NCBI RefSeq assembly: GCF_014648675.1
Contig: NZ_BMRO01000015.1
Span: 1 to 64,000 of the forward strand
DNA length: 64,000 bases
Direction of reading: 5' to 3'
DNA from: Actinomadura livida
Lineage (GTDB): Bacteria; Actinomycetota; Actinomycetes; Streptosporangiales; Streptosporangiaceae
A model generated the notes under the pieces. The model did no database searches, had not been told where the DNA came from, and saw nothing but the letters and a program-made list of their open reading frames with translations. Positions within the stretch are counted from its first letter, which is position 1, and each line of letters begins with the position of its first letter. Position numbers and translations under genes: made by a program. Shown piece by piece: positions 7,768 through 15,144 of the stretch.

Positions 7768-7797
7768 TCCGGTTACGACCAGTCCGGTTACGACCAG
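7768..7797. repeat. 15-bp tandem duplication over the E2 stop codon
   Basis: TCCGGTTACGACCAG occurs twice in a row (7768-7782 and 7783-7797). The right copy carries the last codons and stop of the E2 gene, so the 3' end of that gene has been duplicated downstream of itself. Confidence 0.75.
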
Positions 7798-9221
7798 GCG
7801 AGCATGCGGATGGGGTCCTCCAGCATGTCGCCGACGTCGCGGAGCACCCGCGACCCCAGCTCGCCGTCCACGATGCGGTGGTCGAACGACAGCGACAGCG
7901 TGGTGACCTTCCGGATCGCCAGCTCGCCCTCGTGCACCCACGGCATGTCCCTGATCTGGCCGAACGCCAGGATCGCGGCCTCACCGGGGGTGAGGATCGG
8001 GGTCCCGGTGTCCACGCCGAACACGCCCACGTTCGTGATCGTGATCGTCCCGTCGGACAGGTCGGCGGGCGTCGCCTTGCCCGCGCGGGCCTTCTCGGTC
8101 AGCTCGCCGAGCGCGCGGGCCAGGCCGGGCAGGTCGAGGTCCTGCGCCTCCTTCACCTTCGGGACGATCAGGCCGCGGTCGGTGGCCGCCGCGATCCCGA
8201 GGTTCACGTAGCGCTTGACGACGATCTCCGCGCCGGACGGCCCGTCCGCCCAGGTCGCGTTGACCTCCGGGTGCCGCGCCACGGCGGTGAGCAGCGCCCG
8301 CGCCACCAGCAGCAGCGGGGACACCTTCACGTCCGCGAACTCGGGCAGCTCGCGGAGCCGCTTCACGGTCTCCATCGTCCGCGTCACGTCCACCTGGAGG
8401 AACTCGGTGACGTGCGGGGCGGTGAACGCCGAACCGGACATCGCCGCCGCGGTCGCCTTGCGGACGCCCTTGACCGGCCTCCGCTCCTCCCGCGGCCCCG
8501 CCTGCGCGGGCACCCGCGGCGCCTGCGGCTCGACCTGGGTTCCGGCCTGGGTTCCGGCCTGGGCGGCGAGGACGTCCTCGCGCGTGATCGAGCCCTGCGG
8601 GCCCGTCCCGGTGATGGTGGCGAGGTCCACGCCGAGGTCCTTGGCCATCTTCCGGACCGGCGGCTTGGCGAGCGGCAGCCCGGTGCCCCCGGGCTGGGGG
8701 CGAGGCGCGGGCGGCGCGACCGGCGCCGGCGCCGGTGCGGGTGCCTGGGCCTGCTGGGCGTGCGGCGGGGCGCCGTTGGCGGACTTGCGCGGGCGGCGCT
8801 TCGTCGCGCCCTCCTTGACCCCGTACCCCACGAGGACGGGCTGGCGCTTCGGCGGCGCCTCCGGCGACACCATGCCCGGCTCCTCGACGCGCGGCACGGC
8901 GTCCTGCTTGATCGCCGCGGCCTGCGCCGGGGGTTCGGACACCGGCGTCGCCACGCTGCCGCCGCCGTCGGCGTCCACCGAGATGATGGGCTTGCCGACG
9001 TCGACGGTCTCGCCCTCGGTGGCGAGCAGCTCGGTCACCACGCCCTCGAACGGGCACGGCAGCTCGACGATCGCCTTCGCCGTCTCGATCTCGACGATGG
9101 TCTGGTTGATCTCGACGGTGTCGCCGGGCTGGACGTGCCACTTCACGATCTCGGCCTCGGTCAGGCCCTCGCCCACGTCCGGCAGTTTGAAGATCTTCGG
9201 CTGGCTCACCGGCGTCACCAC
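7788..9221 (-). CDS. 2-oxo acid dehydrogenase E2 (dihydrolipoamide acyltransferase)
   Basis: 477 residues. An N-terminal lipoyl domain (about 8-82) carries the lipoylation lysine in EIETAKAIVELP. An Ala/Pro-rich linker follows, then a peripheral-subunit-binding domain (about 190-225, VRKMAKDLGVDLATITGTGPQG) and a C-terminal catalytic domain (about 265-477) with DHRIVDG. It transfers the acyl group made by E1 to CoA. Start codon is uncertain: GTG at 9221, 9218 or 9209 are all possible and none has a clear ribosome site; translation is probably coupled to the small ORF ending at 9215. Branched-chain or pyruvate specificity cannot be decided from sequence alone. Confidence 0.92.
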   Translation of the reverse strand: MVTPVSQPKIFKLPDVGEGLTEAEIVKWHVQPGDTVEINQTIVEIETAKAIVELPCPFEGVVTELLATEGETVDVGKPIISVDADGGGSVATPVSEPPAQAAAIKQDAVPRVEEPGMVSPEAPPKRQPVLVGYGVKEGATKRRPRKSANGAPPHAQQAQAPAPAPAPVAPPAPRPQPGGTGLPLAKPPVRKMAKDLGVDLATITGTGPQGSITREDVLAAQAGTQAGTQVEPQAPRVPAQAGPREERRPVKGVRKATAAAMSGSAFTAPHVTEFLQVDVTRTMETVKRLRELPEFADVKVSPLLLVARALLTAVARHPEVNATWADGPSGAEIVVKRYVNLGIAAATDRGLIVPKVKEAQDLDLPGLARALGELTEKARAGKATPADLSDGTITITNVGVFGVDTGTPILTPGEAAILAFGQIRDMPWVHEGELAIRKVTTLSLSFDHRIVDGELGSRVLRDVGDMLEDPIRMLAWS

Positions 9222-9280
9222 GCGAAGGTTCGGTCGGCCGCGTCAATGAGCGCGGGGGAGCCCTCGACTTCCACAGTCAT
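9215..9280 (-). CDS. 21-codon micro-ORF between E1beta and E2 (copy 2)
   Basis: Encodes a 21-residue peptide beginning MTVEVEGSPALID and ending DRTFAW. It starts at ATG 9280 overlapping the region of the stop of the preceding micro-ORF (TGATCATGA) and its TGA overlaps the candidate GTG starts of E2. It arises from the second unit of a 68-bp tandem duplication. Most likely a translational coupling element rather than a functional peptide, though this is inference. Confidence 0.45.
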   Translation of the reverse strand: MTVEVEGSPALIDAADRTFAW

Positions 9281-9378
9281 GATCACCATCCGAAGGTCCG
9301 GTCGGCCGCGTCAATGAGCGCGGGGGAGCCCTCGACTTCCACAGTCATGATCACCATCCGAAGGTCCGGTCGACCGCG
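9223..9378. repeat. 68-bp tandem duplication spanning the E1beta/E2 junction
   Basis: Units 9223-9290 and 9291-9358 are identical except for one or two bases, and a partial third unit (9359-about 9378) is the 3' end of the E1beta coding region. Each unit holds the E1beta-like tail (D-R-T-F-G/A-W), a stop, TGATCATGA and a new short ORF. Confidence 0.9.
9283..9348 (-). CDS. 21-codon micro-ORF between E1beta and E2 (copy 1)
   Basis: Same peptide as the following copy except that it ends DRTFGW, identical to the C-terminus of E1beta. It starts at ATG 9348, two bases beyond the E1beta stop at 9351-9353. Created by the 68-bp duplication; ribosomes ending E1beta could reinitiate here and again at the next copy before reaching E2. 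Confidence 0.45.
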   Translation of the reverse strand: MTVEVEGSPALIDAADRTFGW

Positions 9379-10328
9379 TCCAGGATGCGGTCGAGGTCGG
9401 GCAGGTAGTGGTCCTCGACGCGCGAGGGCGGGTACGGCGTGGAGAACCCGCCGACCCGCAGTACCGGCGACTCCAGCCGGTAGAAGCAGTTCTCGGTGAT
9501 CCGCGCCGCCAGTTCGGCGCCGAACCCGCTGAAGACCGGGGCCTCGTGGACGACGACGCAGCGTCCCGTCCGGTTGACCGAGTCGACCACGGTGCCGAGG
9601 TCGAGCGGGTTCAGCGAGCGCAGGTCGATGACCTCCAGCGAGCGGCCCTCCTCGGCGGCCGCGGCGGCGGCCTCCAGGCAGGTCTTCACGGACGGCCCGT
9701 ACGCCAGCACGGTCACGTGGTCGCCCGGCTGGACGACCCTGGCCTGGTGGAGCGGCGTCCAGTCGGACGAGTCGACGTCCACCTCGGCCTTCTCCCAGTA
9801 CCGCCGCTTCGGCTCGAAGAAGATCACCGGGTCGGGGGACGCGATCGACTGCTGGATCATCGAGTAGGCGTCCACCGGGTTCGAGCACGCGACCACCCGC
9901 AGCCCGGCGGTGTGCGTGAAGTACGCCTCGGGGGACTCGGAGTGGTGCTCGACCGCGCCGATGCCGCCGCCGCAGGGGATCCGGACGACGACCGGCAGCG
10001 ACACCGCGCCGAGCGACCGCATCCGCATCTTGGCGAGCTGGGTGATGATCTGGTCGGCGGCGGGGAACACGAACCCGTCGAACTGGATCTCGCAGACGGG
10101 CCGGTAGCCGCGCAGCGCCAGCCCGATCGCCGTGCCGATGATGCCCGACTCGGCGAGCGGCGTGTCGATGACGCGTTCCTCGCCGAAGTCCTTCATCAGC
10201 CCGTCGGTGATCCGGAAGACCCCGCCGAGCTTCCCGACGTCCTCGCCCATCACGAGGACCTTCGGGTCGTTCTCCATGGCCTTGCGCAGGCCCTCGTTCA
10301 TCGCCTTGCCGAGGGTCAGGGTGGTCAC
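9351..10328 (-). CDS. 2-oxo acid dehydrogenase E1 beta subunit
   Basis: 325 residues, normal for the family. The N-terminal pyrimidine-binding domain shows MGEDVGKLGGVFRIT and DTPLAESGIIGTAIGLA; the C-terminal transketolase-C domain shows TVLAYGPSVKTCLEAA and EVIDLRSLNPLD. With E1alpha it forms the thiamine diphosphate-dependent decarboxylase that loads acyl groups onto lipoyl-E2. The GTG start overlaps the E1alpha stop by 4 bp (GTGA), so the subunits are made in equal amounts. The C-terminus DAVDRTFGW is the part repeated downstream. Confidence 0.95.
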   Translation of the reverse strand: MTTLTLGKAMNEGLRKAMENDPKVLVMGEDVGKLGGVFRITDGLMKDFGEERVIDTPLAESGIIGTAIGLALRGYRPVCEIQFDGFVFPAADQIITQLAKMRMRSLGAVSLPVVVRIPCGGGIGAVEHHSESPEAYFTHTAGLRVVACSNPVDAYSMIQQSIASPDPVIFFEPKRRYWEKAEVDVDSSDWTPLHQARVVQPGDHVTVLAYGPSVKTCLEAAAAAAEEGRSLEVIDLRSLNPLDLGTVVDSVNRTGRCVVVHEAPVFSGFGAELAARITENCFYRLESPVLRVGGFSTPYPPSRVEDHYLPDLDRILDAVDRTFGW

Positions 10329-11455
10329 TTCGACTCCTCCTCGAACGACGCCAGGTAGGCGGCGAACTGCTCCTGCTCCTCGGTCATCAGCGGATGCCGC
10401 TCCGCGTACACGTGGTCGAACATCGTCATCGGGTCCGGGTCCGGCAGCGCCAGGCACGCCTCGCGCAGTTCCCTGGACAGCTGCTTGGCCTCGTCCTCCA
10501 CCTTGTCGAAGAACCCCGAGTCGGCGAGGTCGTTGCGCACCAGGTACGACTTGACGCGCTCGATGGGGTCCTTGAGCTTCCACGCCTCCTCTTCGGCCTT
10601 GAGCCGGTAGCGCGTGGGGTCGTCCGTGGTGGTGTGGGCGCCCATCCGGTACGTGAACGCTTCGATGAGCGTGGGGCCCTGCCCAGTGCGGGCGTTCTCC
10701 AGTGCCTTCCTGGTCACGGCCAGGCAGGCGAACACGTCGTTGCCGTCCACGCGCAGGCCCGGGAACCCGAAGCCCTGTGCCCGCTTGTAGAGGGGGATCC
10801 TGGTCTGCCGCTCCAGCGGCTCGGAGATGGCCCACTGGTTGTTCTGGCAGAAGAACACGATGGGGGCGTTGAACACCGAGGCGAACACGAACGACTCGTT
10901 CACGTCGCCCTGCGATGTCGCCCCGTCGCCGAAGTAGGCGATCGTCGCGCCCGCCGACGGCGTGCCCAGGACGCCGTCACGCTGGACGCCCATCGCGTAC
11001 CCGGTGGCGTGCAGCGTCTGGCTGCCGATCACGATGGTGTACAGGTGGAAGCCGTGCTCGGCGGGGTCCCACCCGCCGTGGTTGACGCCGCGGAACAGGC
11101 CGAGCAGATTCAGCGGCTCGACGTTCCGGCACCACGCCACGCCGTGCTCCCGGTACGTCGGGAACACCATGTCGTGCTCGGTGAGCGCGCGGCCCGAGCC
11201 GATCTGCGCCGCCTCCTGCCCGAGCAGCGAGGCCCAGATGCCGAGCTCGCCCTGCCGGGTGAGCGCCACGGACTCCAGGTCGATCCGCCGCACGATGACC
11301 AGGTCGCGGTAGAGGTCGCGCACTTCCTCGGCGCTGAGGTCAAGGGGGTAGTCGGGATGCTCGACGCGCTCGCCCTCGGGGGTGAGCAGCTGGACGAGCT
11401 CTGGCTCGGCCGCCTCGGTCGTGTCGGGCGCGCCGCGCACGGAGTCGATCGTCAT
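10325..11455 (-). CDS. 2-oxo acid dehydrogenase E1 alpha subunit
   Basis: 376 residues. The thiamine diphosphate motif runs from GDGATSQGDVNE to FFCQNNQW (GDG ... NN), and the phosphorylation-loop region YRMGAHTTTDDP is present. First gene of the E1alpha-E1beta-E2 operon. Start at ATG 11455 with GAGGAG upstream; the frame could run to 11551 but that part has low coding character. The family includes both pyruvate and branched-chain keto acid enzymes; in actinomycetes such three-gene operons without E3 often serve branched-chain acyl-CoA supply for fatty acids, which is an inference here. Confidence 0.93.
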   Translation of the reverse strand: MTIDSVRGAPDTTEAAEPELVQLLTPEGERVEHPDYPLDLSAEEVRDLYRDLVIVRRIDLESVALTRQGELGIWASLLGQEAAQIGSGRALTEHDMVFPTYREHGVAWCRNVEPLNLLGLFRGVNHGGWDPAEHGFHLYTIVIGSQTLHATGYAMGVQRDGVLGTPSAGATIAYFGDGATSQGDVNESFVFASVFNAPIVFFCQNNQWAISEPLERQTRIPLYKRAQGFGFPGLRVDGNDVFACLAVTRKALENARTGQGPTLIEAFTYRMGAHTTTDDPTRYRLKAEEEAWKLKDPIERVKSYLVRNDLADSGFFDKVEDEAKQLSRELREACLALPDPDPMTMFDHVYAERHPLMTEEQEQFAAYLASFEEESK

Positions 11456-11701
11456 CGATGACACTCCTCGTTCGGGGCCGTCACGCGGGATCGCCGCGCG
11501 TTCGGCCGATGTCCGCGGCCTCCGGGCCCCGGTAAGGGACGAACGCCGCATATGCCATCGTGGCAGACATCACACCTTACGATGCAAGTCCCGCCATGCA
11601 GGTCCTACCCCGAGCGCCGTCCTTTGATCCGAACGAGCCCTGGCCAGGCACGCCCCGCACCCGGACGTGATTCGCGCCACCCGCCCGAGGGGGACGGGGC
11701 C

Positions 11702-13321
11702 TCACTCGCGGGAGAGCGCCCGGCTGGCTCCGGCGGCGACGGTCAGCCCGAGGATCAGGCCGGCGACGACGATGAAGTTCGCGATCCACTGGTGGACGCC
11801 CTTGGGCGCGAACACCCTCTCCTGGCCGAGGTCGCCGATGGGCAGGATCAGGTCGAGGGTGTAGAAGAACGCGTTGAAGTGCGGGCTGTCGTCGGCGTTC
11901 AGCACCGGCGGGTTCTCCAGGGAGAAGACGACCGTCCCGAAGACGAGCAGCCCGATCAGCCAGCTCGCGGCGCGGAACGGGCGGTAGCCGTAGCCGACGA
12001 GGACGTCCTGCAGCCAGCCGACGATCTTGCGGGGCAGCCCCTGGGTGCCGCGGCGGTCCCGGGCCTTCGCGAGCAGCACGTAGCGGCCGTCGGAGTCCAG
12101 GCCGAGGGACCGGTAGGCCAGCGCCAGGCGCTCGTAGGGCTGCGGAGCGTACCCGTCGGTGTCGCGGTGCAGCCAGTCCAGCCGCTCGCGGGCCGTCAGC
12201 GGCGGTTCGAGCGTCTCGTACTGCAGCCCGTCGAGCTGGAGGCGCTCCGGCCAGGAGGCGGCGTCGTCGCGGAGCAGGCTGATCCGCGCGTAGGACAGGT
12301 CGGCGATGCCCCTGATCGGCTCGGCGGTGCGGAGCAGCAGCTCCTCCGCCTGGAGGCGCTGCACGCTGAGCGCCGTTCCCTCCTCATTGCGCAGGTGGGC
12401 GCCGCGGAGGCTGAGCTGGCCGGTCACCCGTGCGCCGGAGAAGGTGACGGCGCCGACGGCGGTGAAGCCGTCCGAGCAGTAGATGTCGGTCTCGACGGCG
12501 AGGTCGTCGGCGTTCAGGGCGGTCTTCCCCGGCGCGGACAGGCGCGCGCCCACGAAGGACAGGTAGCCGCCGACGCGGGCGCCGCGGAGCCGGATCTCGC
12601 CCTCGGCGCTGAAACCGCCGTCGCAGAACACGTTCGCGGCCACGTCCAGGCGGCTCGCGTACAGGGCGGCGCCGGCCGGGTTGTGCAGCCGCGCCCCCCG
12701 GAAGATCAGCTGGCCGCCCACCCGGGCGCCGGGCAGCCGGACCTCGCCGCTGGCCGCGAACCCCTGGTCGCAGTAGACGTTCGCCTCGACGGTGAGGCGG
12801 TCGGCGAGCAGCGCGTCCCCGCCCGGGTTGGACAGCTGGACCCCCGACATGTTCAGGATGCCGGTGATGTTCGCCCCGTCCAGCCACAGGCCGCCCGTGA
12901 TGCGGCTGCCCTCCAGCCACAGGTGCCCGTCGACCCGCGTACCGGACGCTATGAGACCCGGTAGGCGGCACCGCATCAGGTGGACGCTGTTCATGCTCGC
13001 CCAGTACAGGTGCGGGGCCTCGTCGAACGAGCACCCCGTGAGCGCCAGGGGGACGCTGACCTCCGCATGGCCCAGGTTCAAGGAGCCGATGACGCGGGCG
13101 CCGGAGAGGCGGACCGCGGCGACCTCGCCCGGCTGCGGCTCCACCGCTCCGACGAGCAGCGCGACGAGGACCTCGGCCCTGACCGTCCGCTCGCGTCCCC
13201 AGCGGTCGGCCTGCGCGATGTCGTCGTAGGCGGGGTCGCCCGACGACAGGTCGACGGATTCGCCCTTCGGGAACGCGTCCCAAAGGCGGCGTTCCGAGGG
13301 GGTCAGGTCCTCGGTGTTCAT
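11702..13321 (-). CDS. Beta-helix-like membrane protein with two C-terminal membrane segments
   Basis: 539 residues from ATG 13321 (CGGAG upstream). Residues about 75-350 hold regular repeats of the type RLSGARVIGSLNL / RLPGARVGGQLIFRGA / RLRGARVGGYLSFVGA, spaced about 40-45 residues, suggesting a right-handed beta-helix resembling pentapeptide-repeat proteins. After a helical region (about 375-440) come two hydrophobic segments (about 455-472 and 510-532) with FFYTLDLILPIGDLGQ between them. Similar proteins are often labelled membrane-associated oxidoreductase, without catalytic motifs visible here. No role is assigned. Confidence 0.7.
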   Translation of the reverse strand: MNTEDLTPSERRLWDAFPKGESVDLSSGDPAYDDIAQADRWGRERTVRAEVLVALLVGAVEPQPGEVAAVRLSGARVIGSLNLGHAEVSVPLALTGCSFDEAPHLYWASMNSVHLMRCRLPGLIASGTRVDGHLWLEGSRITGGLWLDGANITGILNMSGVQLSNPGGDALLADRLTVEANVYCDQGFAASGEVRLPGARVGGQLIFRGARLHNPAGAALYASRLDVAANVFCDGGFSAEGEIRLRGARVGGYLSFVGARLSAPGKTALNADDLAVETDIYCSDGFTAVGAVTFSGARVTGQLSLRGAHLRNEEGTALSVQRLQAEELLLRTAEPIRGIADLSYARISLLRDDAASWPERLQLDGLQYETLEPPLTARERLDWLHRDTDGYAPQPYERLALAYRSLGLDSDGRYVLLAKARDRRGTQGLPRKIVGWLQDVLVGYGYRPFRAASWLIGLLVFGTVVFSLENPPVLNADDSPHFNAFFYTLDLILPIGDLGQERVFAPKGVHQWIANFIVVAGLILGLTVAAGASRALSRE

Positions 13322-13416
13322 CGGCGGCTCCGGGGGGTGCGGATGGGTCGTGATGGGCAATGGTGCCGTACGCTTCAGGATCGTAAGGAAAAGCGCAGAC
13401 CAGTGAGGGGGCGGTC

Positions 13417-13659
13417 GTGGCGCGTGTCGTCGTGGACGTCATGCTCAAGCCGGAGATCCTCGACCCGCAGGGGCAGGCGATCGCCCGGAAACTGCCGCAG
13501 CTGGGTTTCGACGGGGTGGTCGCGGTCCGGCAGGGCAAGCGGTTCGAGGTGGAGCTGGAGGGGGAGGCCGACGAGGCGGCCCTGGAGCGGGTCGCCAAGA
13601 TCGCCGAGACCCTGCTCGCGAACCCCGTCATCGAGAACTACGAGGTTCGCGTTCTCTGA
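13417..13659 (+). CDS. purS: Phosphoribosylformylglycinamidine synthase subunit PurS
   Basis: 80 residues, typical for PurS. Motifs VVVDVMLKPEILDPQGQA, GFDGVVAVRQGK and NPVIENYEV are all present. PurS bridges PurQ and PurL in the FGAM synthase complex of Gram-positive bacteria (fourth step of purine synthesis). GTG start with GAGGGGG upstream. Unlike the usual purS-purQ-purL order, an RsbW-like gene and about 240 bp of spacer intervene before purQ. Confidence 0.95.
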   Translation: MARVVVDVMLKPEILDPQGQAIARKLPQLGFDGVVAVRQGKRFEVELEGEADEAALERVAKIAETLLANPVIENYEVRVL

Positions 13660-13897
13660 CCGGAAATGGCCTGGAATGTCGATCGGCTTCGGGGCCTATC
13701 CGGCGCGCTGATTTGGCGCGTTCCATCCGTTCGTGCGGGCTTTCCGGGGCCCGTGCGCCATTGCGCCGGGCGGACGGGATTTGGCGAAGCGACCCGTGAG
13801 TATAGCGATTACGGAAGATTCCGCCGGGGAAGTGTTAGCTGCGTCGAGTCGTCGAGCACGCTCCGGGGACCGGGGGAACGGCCAGGAAGCCCGGGGC

Positions 13898-14365
13898 ATG
13901 ACACGAGGTGTCCGGGTGGATATGCGGTTCTCGCTCTCGCTCCCACGCGAAGCGCCCAGCATCCCGGTCGTCCGGCGGGTGGCGGGGGACGCGCTGCGCG
14001 GATTGGGCGTCACCGAGGACTGCGTCGGCGACATTCTGGTCGCCACTTCCGAGGCGTGCACCAACGCCGTCCAGCACGCCCGCGGGTCCGGTGAGTACCA
14101 GGTCACAATGCACGTGGACGAGGCCGACTGTGTGCTCGAAATCATGGACCGCGGCCGCGGGCCCCGCACCGCGGCCCCCGTCGATCGCGGGATGTTGAGC
14201 GAGTCCGGCCGCGGGCTTAGGATCATGCGGGCCCTTGTGGACGAACTGGACATCGACCCCTCGTCCGACCGGGGCACCGTCGTTCACCTGCGGAAGCGGC
14301 TGAGCTGGCGGGACGAGGCACTGGTCCGGCGCCTCGACCGCAAACTCATGCACAGCGCCGGGTAG
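13898..14365 (+). CDS. RsbW-like ATP-binding protein between purS and purQ
   Basis: 155 residues from ATG 13898; an alternative is the second Met eight codons later. GHKL ATPase motifs: N box [12 protein letters not shown]1 [10 protein letters not shown]2 [15 protein letters not shown]. Such proteins act as anti-sigma factors or serine kinases of anti-anti-sigma factors, or as orphan ATPases. No cognate sigma factor or antagonist is adjacent, so its target is unknown. The 98-bp gap to purQ leaves open whether it is co-transcribed with the purine genes. Confidence 0.85.
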   Translation: MTRGVRVDMRFSLSLPREAPSIPVVRRVAGDALRGLGVTEDCVGDILVATSEACTNAVQHARGSGEYQVTMHVDEADCVLEIMDRGRGPRTAAPVDRGMLSESGRGLRIMRALVDELDIDPSSDRGTVVHLRKRLSWRDEALVRRLDRKLMHSAG

Positions 14366-14463
14366 ATTGGAAGCCGCGCGCGGGGGAAAGCGACGCGCAG
14401 CGGGGTGATCGGCGGAGGAGATACCGCCCGTTCCGGTGCCCCTCATTCGGAGGAACAGAAGAG

Positions 14464-15144
14464 ATGGATGCTGCCCGGGTCGGGATCATCACCTTCCCCG
14501 GTTCTCTCGACGACAAGGACGCCGCGCGAGCCGTGCGACTTGCCGGCGCCGAGCCGGTCGCCCTTTGGCACGGAGACCATGACCTGCGGGGGGTCGACGC
14601 CGTCGTCCTGCCCGGCGGGTTCTCCTACGGGGACTACCTGCGCGCCGGGGCGATCGCCCGGTTCGCCCCGCTCATGACCGAACTGGTGGCCGCCGCCGAG
14701 GCGGGGCTGCCGGTCCTCGGCATCTGCAACGGCTTCCAGGTGCTGTGCGAGTCGCACCTGCTGCCGGGCGCGCTGCTGCCGAACGCGGGCCTGCACTTCG
14801 TGTGCCGCGACCAGCGGCTGCGGGTGGAGAACGCCGACACCGTCTGGACGACCGAGTACCGGGAGGGCCAGGAACTGGTCATCCCGATCAAGAACCGGGA
14901 CGGCCGCTACACCGCCGACCGGGAGACGCTGGCCGAACTGGCCTCCACCGGACGGATCGTCGCCCGCTACCTCGACCTGAACCCCAACGGCTCCCAGGAC
15001 GACATCGCCGGAATCTGCAACGAGGCCGGCAACGTGGTCGGGCTCATGCCGCACCCCGAGCACGCCGTGGAGTCACTGACCGGGCCGTCCACGGACGGTC
15101 TCGGCTTCTTCACGTCCATCGTCAAGAGACTGGTCAACGCATGA
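14464..15144 (+). CDS. purQ: Phosphoribosylformylglycinamidine synthase subunit PurQ
   Basis: 226 residues. Class I glutamine amidotransferase: the nucleophile Cys lies in [11 protein letters not shown] and the catalytic His/Glu in MPHPEHAVE; the [13 protein letters not shown] loop is characteristic of PurQ. It hydrolyses glutamine and passes ammonia to PurL. ATG is preceded by GGAGGAAC; the stop overlaps the purL start as ATGA. Confidence 0.97.
   Translation: MDAARVGIITFPGSLDDKDAARAVRLAGAEPVALWHGDHDLRGVDAVVLPGGFSYGDYLRAGAIARFAPLMTELVAAAEAGLPVLGICNGFQVLCESHLLPGALLPNAGLHFVCRDQRLRVENADTVWTTEYREGQELVIPIKNRDGRYTADRETLAELASTGRIVARYLDLNPNGSQDDIAGICNEAGNVVGLMPHPEHAVESLTGPSTDGLGFFTSIVKRLVNA

Noticed and set aside
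7638-9317. Plus-strand frame of about 559 codons opposite E2
   Set aside because: Antisense shadow of the E2 gene; no recognisable motifs.
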